A DNA stretch of 6,492 nt from Chloroflexota bacterium (GTDB lineage Bacteria > Chloroflexota > Anaerolineae > Promineifilales > Promineifilaceae), in NCBI GenBank assembly GCA_024640485.1, contig JAHEEY010000279.1, positions 1-6,492 on the forward strand, given 5' to 3'. A program made the position numbers and the translations under genes. Positions 1-5,738 of the stretch are shown piece after piece. The notes under the pieces were generated by a model, which worked only from the letters and a program-made list of their open reading frames with translations, was not told the DNA's origin and searched no databases. Every line of letters begins with the position of its first letter. Position 1 is the stretch's first letter.

Positions 1-577
1 CTTCAATGATGTTACTTTCACCGCCGAAATCATAGTCCCACACGCGGTCGAAGATAATCTCCCGAGTCAGGACTTGGCGAGGATGAGCCATGAACAGCTC
101 CAGCAGCTCATATTCTTTGGCTGTCAGATCAAAAGTGATGCCAGCGCGACGGCCTTGCCGTGTTCCAGTATCCAACTCTAGATCCGCGAAACGATAGACC
201 TGCGGTTTTGTGGGTTGCACCCGACGAAGAAGCGCCCGAACGCGGGCTACAAGTTCGTCGAAGGCAAATGGTTTGACCAGATAATCATCAGCGCCTGCAT
301 CCAGACCTTTGACCCGATCTTCAATCGTTTCCTTCGCTGTCAACATCAATATCGGTACATCACTTGCCTCGCGCAGCCGGCGGCACACTTCGAGACCGCT
401 AATACCCGGCAACATCAGGTCCAGCAAAACCAGGTCGGGCGGGGTAGCACGAGCCAGCTCCAGCCCAGTCTGTCCATCAGCCGCCATATCCACACGGTAT
501 CCTTCAAAACTCAATCCGCGCTGTAGGAATTGCCGGATTCGTTCTTCATCCTCGATGATCAGAATTCTTGGCTGCAT
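1..577 (-). CDS. OmpR/PhoB-family response regulator, C-terminus cut by the window edge
   Basis: Two-component response regulator: a sensor kinase phosphorylates the receiver domain, and the winged-helix domain then binds DNA to control transcription. Reading leftwards from the ATG at 577-575 gives 192 codons without a stop. The N-terminal receiver domain (about residues 3-118) shows the acidic pair E9/D10, the phosphoacceptor D53 in LVLLDLMLPG, T80 in LMLTAKE and K102 in the LVKPF motif. A linker leads to an OmpR-type DNA-binding domain with LTAKEYELLELF (about 151-162), the recognition-helix region VWDYDF and the typical SNIIE run at the cut edge. Full family members are about 225-235 residues, so roughly 35 are missing. 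The start is fixed by an AAGGAGGA Shine-Dalgarno sequence (complement of 582-589). It diverges from the PAP2 gene. The partner kinase, if adjacent, would lie beyond the left edge. The family is certain; the regulon cannot be told. Confidence 0.95.
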   Translation of the reverse strand, partial: MQPRILIIEDEERIRQFLQRGLSFEGYRVDMAADGQTGLELARATPPDLVLLDLMLPGISGLEVCRRLREASDVPILMLTAKETIEDRVKGLDAGADDYLVKPFAFDELVARVRALLRRVQPTKPQVYRFADLELDTGTRQGRRAGITFDLTAKEYELLELFMAHPRQVLTREIIFDRVWDYDFGGESNIIE

Positions 578-648
578 TCAGTCCTCCTTGAAGCCACTTA
601 CCCGAAATTAAAATAGAAGTCGCCAATTTGGAAAAGCCTAACATTCTG

Positions 649-678
649 ATTATATAGTCAGCCTGACTCAAGAGGCAA
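649..678 (-). promoter_or_regulatory. Sigma70-type promoter for the response regulator
   Basis: On the minus strand a perfect TATAAT -10 box (complement of 649-654) lies 18 bp downstream of TTGCCT (complement of 673-678, 4 of 6 matches to the -35 consensus). It points at the regulator start at 577, leaving a leader of about 65 nt. The match is good for a bacterial housekeeping promoter, but it is a prediction from sequence only. Confidence 0.6.
656..668. repeat. Perfect inverted repeat AGTCA-GCC-TGACT in the divergent promoter region
   Basis: Two 5-bp arms are separated by 3 bp and sit wholly within the spacer of the predicted response-regulator promoter, next to its -10 box. A small palindrome in this place could be an operator for a dimeric repressor, or for the regulator itself as autoregulation. 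OmpR-type regulators more often bind direct repeats, so the binder is unknown. Its shortness means that chance is possible. Confidence 0.45.
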
Positions 679-686
679 CGTCATCC

Positions 687-716
687 TTGTAGGTTCCGAA
701 TTTTCAGGTGTACAAT
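687..716 (+). promoter_or_regulatory. Possible promoter for the PAP2 phosphatase gene
   Basis: TACAAT at 711-716 matches the -10 consensus in 5 of 6 positions. TTGTAG at 687-692, 18 bp upstream, keeps the TTG core of a -35 box. A transcript from here would have a leader of about 60 nt before the ATG at 783. The -35 box is weak, so the call is tentative. Confidence 0.4.
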
Positions 717-782
717 ATCTAGTGGGAAGAAAGAACAGTTCAGATATCGTATTGGATCCCATGCCGAAAAATGGAGGGCTAG

Positions 783-1772
783 ATGGACACCTTATTTGAT
801 ATCAGTTTGCAGGCTGCTGGTTGGCTGCAGCAGCATTATCCGGGACTGGAGGGCTTCTTCGCTTCTGTCAGCGAACTTGGCCGAGAAGAATTCTATCTAG
901 CGCTGTTCCCACTCATCTATTGGTGTCTTGACAAGCGATTGGGTAAGCATGTTCTCTACGTGTTTCTCCTATCAGTCACTGCGAACTCCTACCTAAAACA
1001 TGCGTTTCGCGGTCCTCGACCTTACTGGATTGACTCTGCCATTGGATTGAGCCAAGAAGATAGTTATGGTGTTCCCAGCGGACATACGCAGCTGGCTGCC
1101 ACCGTCTATTTGTTCCTGGCCCTTTGGATCCGAAAGCGTTGGGCCTGGCTGCTGGCCATCGTGATGATACTGGCCATGGGAATCAGCCGGGTCTACCTCG
1201 GGGTCCACTTCATCCACGATGTTGTCGCAGGGTTGATGGTCGCCCTTGTCATCATCGGATGCTATTTCCTGTGGCGCCGACTTTTCGCTGATAAGTATCG
1301 CAAAGGTATTTTAGGCAGGAAGTTGCTGACAGCGCTGCTGCTGCCAATAGCGGTCGCGGCTCTTTATGGGATCACCTATTGGGCAATTGGCAAGCCAGAC
1401 CTTTCCGTAGCTTGGGCGGCGTACATCCCAGTGGCCGAAGAAGTTAGCGTAGAAGCGATGGCCACTGCGGTCGGCACCTTGCTGGGTATTGGCATCGGCT
1501 TAAATTTGGAGAACAGCCGTACACGTTTCTTGGTGCAAGGCACCATAATACAGAAGGTCGGGAGATACCTATTGGGTATGGGAGGCGCTATCGCAATCTG
1601 GGCGGGACTTAAGATGGTCTTCCCAGCAGATCCGCTTTGGCTGGCGCTGCCGCTGCGAATCCTGCGCTACTTCTTGCTGCTGCTTTGGGCGTCATACTAC
1701 GCCCCCACTCTGTTTGTCCGGCTCCGACTGGCTCAAGCTGAACCTGATCCAGGGATCAAGATGAAGCTGTAG
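783..1772 (+). CDS. PAP2-family membrane phosphatase with extended C-terminal membrane region
   Basis: Integral membrane phosphatase of the PAP2 (type 2 phosphatidic acid phosphatase) superfamily, which removes phosphate from lipid phosphates or diphosphates such as undecaprenyl diphosphate. All three catalytic motifs are intact: K72-x6-R79-P80, P98-S-G-H101, and S135-R136-x5-H142-x3-D146, with H142 the expected nucleophile. Hydrophobic segments lie around residues 37-49, 55-71, 103-116, 120-134 and 147-165. After the catalytic core come about 160 more residues with several further membrane helices. The total of 329 aa is longer than the usual 200-230 aa single-domain enzyme; I recall similar long forms in Chloroflexota and Firmicutes. 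GGAGG at 773-777 lies 5 bp before the ATG, and an in-frame TAG at 780-782 excludes an earlier start. The substrate is not determined by sequence; a role in recycling the cell-wall lipid carrier is the likeliest guess. Confidence 0.9.
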   Translation: MDTLFDISLQAAGWLQQHYPGLEGFFASVSELGREEFYLALFPLIYWCLDKRLGKHVLYVFLLSVTANSYLKHAFRGPRPYWIDSAIGLSQEDSYGVPSGHTQLAATVYLFLALWIRKRWAWLLAIVMILAMGISRVYLGVHFIHDVVAGLMVALVIIGCYFLWRRLFADKYRKGILGRKLLTALLLPIAVAALYGITYWAIGKPDLSVAWAAYIPVAEEVSVEAMATAVGTLLGIGIGLNLENSRTRFLVQGTIIQKVGRYLLGMGGAIAIWAGLKMVFPADPLWLALPLRILRYFLLLLWASYYAPTLFVRLRLAQAEPDPGIKMKL

Positions 1773-1785
1773 GGCTGCTGCCCCT
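1771..1785. terminator. Weak hairpin between convergent genes
   Basis: AGGG (1771-1774) can pair with CCCT (1782-1785) around a 7-nt loop, and outer AGCT/GGCT pairs may extend it across a 2x2 mismatch. It overlaps the phosphatase stop codon and fills the 21-bp gap before the end of the converging methyltransferase gene, where a bidirectional terminator would be expected. There is no clear T-run on either side, so intrinsic termination is uncertain. Confidence 0.25.
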
Positions 1786-1793
1786 TAGGCTCA

Positions 1794-2570
1794 TCAACCA
1801 ACCGAAGCTGTCACAAGCAGTCGCTCGCTCTCTTCTGTAAAAGGGCTGCCGTCATAACTGCCTGCAATTAACTCCATCTTAAGTCCTGACTCTTTCAGCA
1901 GTAGTTCCACCTGATGCGGGTAGAGATAATGGTACTGGGCATTCGCCAGGGTACGAGAAACAGCGCCGCCCTGTGCTGGCGAACTATCGTATATCCAGGT
2001 GATATTCAGTATTTGAGTAAGCTCATCCAGCCAACTGCTGGCCATCTGGAGAACAAGATCACCGGTCTCCGGATCTATCAGCTGGTTTTCCAAGGTCAAC
2101 AACCGATCATTGGGAGTTTGGGCTACGGAAACGGGATTGATCATATCTATGAACAGCCGGCCCTTCGGATGCAGATATCGTTTCACTCGCCTAAGGGTAT
2201 TCAACATCTGATCAGCATCTAGGTGCATGAAGGTATTGTAAGGTATCACCACCAGTCCAAACTGACCTTCCTCCCCTGCTAATTCAAACGACGTCATATC
2301 TGCTTCCAGCAGGCGAATACACCCAGCTACTTCCGGCGATGCCATCTGGACCCGCCTGTGAGCCCGGGACAGCATGGCCGCAGAGCTGTCAATTCCAGTG
2401 ACTTGGCAGCCGTGCTGGGCAATAGGCAGCAGCAAGCGTCCGCTTCCACACCCCAGCTCCAGAACGTTTGGTTCCAGAACATCTGCCAGTGCCAGCACGA
2501 AGCCGAGATCGTCGGTGAGGCTGTCGTGAGTCAAGTCGTAATATCGAGCAATCTTCTCATAAATGTCCAT
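1794..2570 (-). CDS. Class I SAM-dependent methyltransferase (Methyltransf_25-like)
   Basis: A 258-aa cytoplasmic methyltransferase of unknown substrate. It begins MDIYEKIARYYD, the usual N-terminal lid start of this family. The SAM-binding motif I is VLELGCGSGR (residues 36-45). The acidic residue that ends strand 2 and holds the ribose is D61 in VTGID, and D91 in EADM is the adenine-side acidic position. FGLVVIPYNTFMHL (about 104-117) is the post-II/motif IV strand with an asparagine typical of small-molecule or glycine-type N-methyltransferases. The frame stays open upstream for another 112 codons, but that stretch has no conserved character and overlaps the divergent gene on the other strand. 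I therefore place the start at 2570. No good Shine-Dalgarno precedes this ATG, so a near-leaderless start is possible. It converges with the PAP2 gene and diverges from the next gene across 85 bp. Confidence 0.85.
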   Translation of the reverse strand: MDIYEKIARYYDLTHDSLTDDLGFVLALADVLEPNVLELGCGSGRLLLPIAQHGCQVTGIDSSAAMLSRAHRRVQMASPEVAGCIRLLEADMTSFELAGEEGQFGLVVIPYNTFMHLDADQMLNTLRRVKRYLHPKGRLFIDMINPVSVAQTPNDRLLTLENQLIDPETGDLVLQMASSWLDELTQILNITWIYDSSPAQGGAVSRTLANAQYHYLYPHQVELLLKESGLKMELIAGSYDGSPFTEESERLLVTASVG

Positions 2571-2655
2571 AATTAGGTAAGCTAATCGTACACCACTTTC
2601 TGCTTGAATCACAGCCTCAGTTGCTGGCTCCGCAATATAGAATACACTCGATAGT

Positions 2656-3249
2656 ATGGAATCTATGGAACGCTGGCTGGAGCGGCTGCCGCTAATTATC
2701 ATTGCTGCTGGCGCGGCAGCGGTGGTCATGATCGCTGCCGGCCTATTTGATCCTCGCCCCATCGGCACTCTGAGATGGACTGAAACTGATTTACGCTTTG
2801 CTATCCCGGCTGCTTCACAACACGCGGACTGGCTTGCCCACGACTTGCCTCCAGGTAGTCTCAGCCTTCGCCTCAACGCTTCGCTTTCCTCCGGCGAGCA
2901 TGACATTGGCTATGGAATCATTCTAGGGAATGAGGAGCAGGTATTTGTCGTATCTGTTTCGCCCTTGGGCTATGCGTCTATCTGGCAGGATAAGGAGGCC
3001 CTTGAAGAGCTTGGCACAGGTTCAGCTCAGATCATGCCTTGGCAGACCTGGCCCCACATCGCCAGCGGCACCGATACCAACGAAATCTGGATTGATATCG
3101 ACTCAACTGGTATTCAAGTTCGGGTCAATCGTGAACTACTATGGCGCGGCAGCGTAACTGGCCAATGGCAGCAGGCAGGTGTGTGGTCTGAAAGCTTCGG
3201 GGGGCCAGCAGTCGTCAATATACAGCGGGTTGAGTTGTTTTCACAGTGA
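2656..3249 (+). CDS. Small membrane-anchored protein with laminin-G/GH16-like beta-sandwich domain
   Basis: A 197-aa protein with no assignable enzyme function. A single hydrophobic helix (about residues 11-31, preceded by basic and acidic residues) should anchor it in the membrane with the rest outside. The outer part resembles the concanavalin/LamG-like or DUF1080 fold: alternating beta strands, a central GYGIILGNEEQVFVVSVS segment followed by YASIW, the EIWIDIDSTGIQVRVNRELLWRG hallmark at about 141-163 (shown in part: RVNRELLWRG), and a closing GVWSESFGGP...IQRVELF. That pattern is common in sugar- or surface-binding modules of Chloroflexota. No catalytic residues are recognisable. The ATG at 2656 lacks a clear Shine-Dalgarno; the ATG at 2665 is an alternative that keeps the whole protein. 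It is divergent from the methyltransferase and could share regulation with it. Fold assignment is by pattern only. Confidence 0.7.
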   Translation: MESMERWLERLPLIIIAAGAAAVVMIAAGLFDPRPIGTLRWTETDLRFAIPAASQHADWLAHDLPPGSLSLRLNASLSSGEHDIGYGIILGNEEQVFVVSVSPLGYASIWQDKEALEELGTGSAQIMPWQTWPHIASGTDTNEIWIDIDSTGIQVRVNRELLWRGSVTGQWQQAGVWSESFGGPAVVNIQRVELFSQ

Positions 3250-3277
3250 CGACTTGCATAACAAGCCGGATCACTGT
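3243..3277 (+). terminator. Nested hairpin overlapping the stop codon of the LamG-like gene
   Basis: ACAGTGA (3243-3249, including the TGA stop) is perfectly complementary to TCACTGT (3271-3277). Between them a second small stem, CTTG (3253-3256) with CAAG (3262-3265), closes a 5-nt loop. The structure sits where a terminator would be expected, but only a mixed TTCTTG tract follows, so it may instead be a 3'-end stabiliser or chance. Confidence 0.3.
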
Positions 3278-3555
3278 TCTTGTGGCATTCAAAGCACACC
3301 ATTATTGACTATGCGCAATCCACGAACTCTGAGAGTCGCGCTTTGGATCCTTTGTCATTGAACATCTTCGCCGCCAGGTAGGATAACGGTCCGAGAGCCC
3401 CATTGCTGGACAAGCGATTCCATCGAACTTCAATTCTACAGTCTGAACCCTGCATTATAGAAGTTCATACCAATAGCCTTTCCCCCCTGAATTGACTATA
3501 CTTCTACCGTAATTTCAAGGAAGATTCGCAAACCCCCGCTTAAGGGTGTGGCACT
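3250..3555. other. Non-coding stretch upstream of the AICAR formyltransferase gene
   Basis: About 306 bp with no convincing coding potential, tRNA or known riboswitch that I can recognise. It must hold the promoter for the formyltransferase. The best -10 candidate is TATACT at 3497-3502 (5 of 6), which lacks a good -35 box. TTGACT at 3492-3497 looks like a -35 box but has no -10 at the right distance. The 9-mer ATTGACTAT occurs twice, at 3304-3312 and 3491-3499. Confidence 0.5.
3529..3550 (+). promoter_or_regulatory. Possible hairpin covering the purH ribosome binding site
   Basis: ACCC (3532-3535) can pair with GGGT (3544-3547), extended past one mismatch by CA (3529-3530) and TG (3549-3550), around an 8-nt loop. 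The right arm contains most of the Shine-Dalgarno AAGGG (3542-3546) that lies 9 bp before the ATG at 3556. Folding would hide the ribosome site. The stem is short, so its effect is doubtful. Confidence 0.25.
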
Positions 3556-4731
3556 ATGAGCAACCGTGAACTGAAATTGAGATATGGGTGCAATCCGCAC
3601 CAACAGCCTGCATCCGTTTACGCTGAAACAGGGCGGCTGCCGATTACTGTCCTAAACGGGCAGCCAGGCTACATCAACCTGATGGATGCGCTGAACGCAT
3701 GGCAGCTTGTCAAAGAGCTCAGAGAAGCGCTGAGACTGCCAGCGGCGGCGTCCTTCAAGCATGTGAGCCCTGCCGGGGCAGCTGTGAGCATGCCGATGAC
3801 AGCAGGTGTCAGCAGAGCGCATTTCGTTGACGATTTGTCGCTTTCACCCTTAGCCACAGCATACGCCAAAGCCAGGGGTGCCGACCGGATGTCTTCTTTC
3901 GGGGATTGGGCGGCGCTCAGTGATACCGTGGATGTGCCCACTGCAAAGCTATTGAGACGGGAAGTCTCAGACGGGGTTATCGCCCCAGGTTTCGAACCTG
4001 AAGCGCTGGAGATCCTCAAAGCAAAGAAGGGAGGCGGCTACCGCATCATCGAGATCGATCCAGAATACCAACCGGCTGCTCTTGAGCGACGGGAAATATT
4101 CGGGGTTACCTTTCAGCAGCAGCGAAATTTCGCGGTGGTTGACGGCAGCACGTTAGGCAACGTGGTAACCGGTGAGAAGCATTTGCCGCCGGCGGCCCAA
4201 ATCGATCTGGTTTTGGCCCAGATCGCGCTCAAATATATGCAGTCAAACTCCATCTGCCTGGCCTACCAGGGCCAGATCATCGGCGCCGGTGCCGGGCAGC
4301 AGTCCCGCATACACTGTACCCGGCTTGCCGCCGAAAAAGCTGACAATTGGTTTTTGCGGCAGCATCCTAGGGTCCTCAATCTACCTTTTACGCCCGACCT
4401 CGATAGACCTTCCAAAGACAATGGTATAGACCAGTTTCTATTGGCAGAGCTGCCTTCCGCTCAGCAAGTTGATTGGGAGAGCTTGTTCACAGAGAAACCG
4501 CGCCGCCTTTCTGCTGACGAGAAACGCGAATGGCTGAGCCAATTTGGTGAGGTATCGATGGGATCCGACGCCTTCATTCCTTTTCGGGACAATATCGACC
4601 GGGCGGTGCAATCTGGCGTTCGGTATGTGGTCCAGCCAGGGGGTTCGCTGCGAGATCAAGGGGTTATTGATGCCTGCAATCAGTACGGTATGGCTATGGT
4701 CTTCACCGGCACCAGGCTCTTCCACCACTAA
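3556..4731 (+). CDS. purH: Stand-alone phosphoribosylaminoimidazolecarboxamide (AICAR) formyltransferase
   Basis: Transfers a formyl group from 10-formyltetrahydrofolate to AICAR to give FAICAR, the penultimate step of purine synthesis, in the cytoplasm. At 391 aa it matches only the transformylase half of the usual ~520-aa bifunctional PurH; the N-terminal IMP cyclohydrolase domain is absent and the protein begins directly with the LRYGCNPHQ motif. Catalytic features known from ATIC are present: K68-H69 in SFKHVSPAG, N231 in MQSNSICL, the GAGQQSR substrate loop (245-251), QPGGSLRD (360-367), and the conserved C-terminal RLFHH ending in a histidine. The ATG has AAGGG 9 bp upstream. Because the cyclohydrolase is missing, IMP formation must rely on another protein (a separate cyclohydrolase or PurO type) elsewhere. 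It lies 178 bp before hisA on the same strand; the HisF reaction supplies AICAR. The symbol purH is used in the loose sense. Confidence 0.93.
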   Translation: MSNRELKLRYGCNPHQQPASVYAETGRLPITVLNGQPGYINLMDALNAWQLVKELREALRLPAAASFKHVSPAGAAVSMPMTAGVSRAHFVDDLSLSPLATAYAKARGADRMSSFGDWAALSDTVDVPTAKLLRREVSDGVIAPGFEPEALEILKAKKGGGYRIIEIDPEYQPAALERREIFGVTFQQQRNFAVVDGSTLGNVVTGEKHLPPAAQIDLVLAQIALKYMQSNSICLAYQGQIIGAGAGQQSRIHCTRLAAEKADNWFLRQHPRVLNLPFTPDLDRPSKDNGIDQFLLAELPSAQQVDWESLFTEKPRRLSADEKREWLSQFGEVSMGSDAFIPFRDNIDRAVQSGVRYVVQPGGSLRDQGVIDACNQYGMAMVFTGTRLFHH

Positions 4732-4812
4732 TCCCACGACTTTCTAGGGATTCCTAACTGCCGAGACTTGCATCACAGGATGTATCAACATTGGCCTTTT
4801 GAACTGAGGCAC

Positions 4813-4832
4813 CCTTGATTCGCCTTGAACCG
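4813..4832 (+). repeat. Tandem 10-bp near-repeat upstream of the hisA promoter
   Basis: CCTTGATTCG (4813-4822) is followed at once by CCTTGAACCG (4823-4832), identical at 8 of 10 positions. The repeat unit is one helical turn and ends 8 bp before the predicted -35 box, a position where an activator could bind. It is short enough to be chance. Confidence 0.3.
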
Positions 4833-4840
4833 TGCCATGC

Positions 4841-4871
4841 TTGACATGACCTAGGATAGACCAGATAGAAT
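4841..4871 (+). promoter_or_regulatory. Sigma70-type promoter for hisA
   Basis: An exact TTGACA -35 box (4841-4846) precedes TAGAAT (4866-4871, 5 of 6) by 19 bp; the overlapping GATAGA (4864-4869) would give 17 bp. Transcription would begin at about 4877-4880, leaving a leader of about 30 nt before hisA. This suggests that hisA-hisF can be expressed apart from the upstream formyltransferase gene. Confidence 0.55.
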
Positions 4872-4875
4872 GAAC

Positions 4876-4891
4876 ACAGCATTTTTGCTGT
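4876..4891 (+). repeat. Perfect hairpin ACAGCA-TTTT-TGCTGT in the hisA leader
   Basis: Two 6-bp arms close a TTTT loop. The element starts at the predicted hisA transcription start and ends 7 bp before its Shine-Dalgarno sequence. It could be an operator, a 5'-end stabilising stem, or a weak terminator (CCTTTT follows) for transcripts arriving from the formyltransferase gene. No histidine-rich leader peptide is present, so classical his attenuation is unlikely. Confidence 0.5.
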
Positions 4892-4898
4892 CCTTTTC

Positions 4899-4903
4899 AG
4901 GAG
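4899..4903 (+). promoter_or_regulatory. Ribosome binding site that decides the hisA TTG start
   Basis: AGGAG lies 6 bp before the TTG at 4910-4912. HisA proteins start a few residues before the PAIDL motif, and no ATG or GTG occurs in frame between the Shine-Dalgarno and that motif. TTG is therefore the start. Confidence 0.8.
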
Positions 4904-4909
4904 ATAATT

Positions 4910-5644
4910 TTGAATTTTACGATTTTCCCAGCCATTGATTTGCGTGGAGGACGGGTGGTTCGTCTGCAATATGGCGATCCGAAGCTGCAAACTGTATTTA
5001 GCGATGACCCTCTGGCGATTGCTCAAAAGTGGCTGGATGCCGGCAGTGATTGGCTGCATGTCGTCAATCTGGACGGCGCCTTTGATGAAGCCGGTACCGC
5101 CAATTGGGCAATGCTGCCCAAACTGGCCCAAACCGGTGCCCGTATTCAATTCGGCGGCGGCATTCGCTTCCTGGCAGATGTGGAGCGGGCGCTGAATGCC
5201 GGCATTACCAGAGTTATTTTTGGAACCGCTGCCATTGAAAACCCAGCCCTTGTCGCCCAGGCTGTCGACACATTTGGCAGTGAACGGGTCGTCGCCGGCA
5301 TTGACGCCCGTGATGGCAAGGTCAAGACTCGCGGCTGGCAGACTGGGACCCAGATCTCCCCTGCGCAGTTGGGCAGCCAGATGAAAAGCCTTGGTGTTCG
5401 GACGATCATCTACACCGATATCAGCCGGGACGGCGTCCTAACCGGGGTCAACGTTTCCGCGACGGCGAAGCTGGCCCAAGAAACGGGGATGGACGTGATT
5501 GCCTCAGGCGGCGTTGCCACCATGGATGACCTTGTCCACTGCAAAGCATCGGCTGGAAAGGGAGTATCCGGCGTGATCGTCGGGCGCGCCCTTTACGATG
5601 GCCGAATCGATTTACAGCAGGCACTAGAGACAGTCCGTGGTTGA
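4910..5644 (+). CDS. hisA: HisA, ProFAR isomerase of histidine synthesis
   Basis: 1-(5-phosphoribosyl)-5-[(5-phosphoribosylamino)methylideneamino]imidazole-4-carboxamide isomerase, the cytoplasmic step that makes PRFAR, the substrate of HisF/HisH. At 244 aa it has the normal length of this (beta/alpha)8 barrel. Visible landmarks are the catalytic D10 in FPAIDLRGG, the first-half phosphate site FGGGIR (81-86), D132 in AGIDARDGKV, the second catalytic aspartate D170 in YTDISRDG, and the second phosphate-binding part ASGGVATMDD followed by GVIVGRALYDG. The ISRDG rather than a TrpF-like sequence favours plain HisA; dual PriA activity cannot be excluded by eye. It starts with TTG, backed by AGGAG 6 bp upstream, and has its own likely promoter. 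It is followed by hisF on the same strand after 94 bp. Confidence 0.97.
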   Translation: MNFTIFPAIDLRGGRVVRLQYGDPKLQTVFSDDPLAIAQKWLDAGSDWLHVVNLDGAFDEAGTANWAMLPKLAQTGARIQFGGGIRFLADVERALNAGITRVIFGTAAIENPALVAQAVDTFGSERVVAGIDARDGKVKTRGWQTGTQISPAQLGSQMKSLGVRTIIYTDISRDGVLTGVNVSATAKLAQETGMDVIASGGVATMDDLVHCKASAGKGVSGVIVGRALYDGRIDLQQALETVRG

Positions 5645-5684
5645 GAAAATGCAGATCTCATCATGGTCATCTCGAAAACTACTG

Positions 5685-5698
5685 GCTGCTGACGCAGC
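5685..5698 (+). repeat. Small hairpin in the hisA-hisF gap
   Basis: GCTGC (5685-5689) and GCAGC (5694-5698) form a perfect 5-bp stem with a TGAC loop. No T-run follows, so it is not an intrinsic terminator. It may be an mRNA structure between the two his genes or chance. The rest of the 94-bp gap shows only the hisF ribosome site. Confidence 0.3.
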
Positions 5699-5738
5699 GA
5701 AGACGGTTCGGGTGCGTGAATAGAAAAGAGAGGTGGCT

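Noticed and set aside
215..526. Plus-strand frame of 103 codons at the left end
   Set aside because: It lies opposite the response regulator, which has clear receiver motifs on the minus strand.
2571..2906. Upstream extension of the methyltransferase frame by 112 codons
   Set aside because: The extension has low-complexity Arg/Ser/Ala composition, no family resemblance, and lies antisense to the first 250 bp of the LamG-like gene. The conserved N-terminus begins at MDIYEK.
3179..3361. 60-codon plus-strand frame running from the LamG-like gene into the intergenic stretch
   Set aside because: It overlaps the real gene in another frame, lacks a ribosome site and shows no protein-like pattern.
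3304..3499. Two copies of ATTGACTAT as a possible repeated operator
   Set aside because: A 9-bp match 187 bp apart is weak, the flanks differ, and neither copy has a matching -10 box at proper spacing.
4754..5149. 131-codon minus-strand frame covering the hisA leader and the 5' part of hisA
   Set aside because: It runs antisense through the hisA promoter and coding start and its product has no family character.
5649..5723. 24-codon ATG frame between hisA and hisF
   Set aside because: No Shine-Dalgarno is spaced correctly ahead of it, it has no His-rich or other leader-peptide character, and the length is expected by chance.
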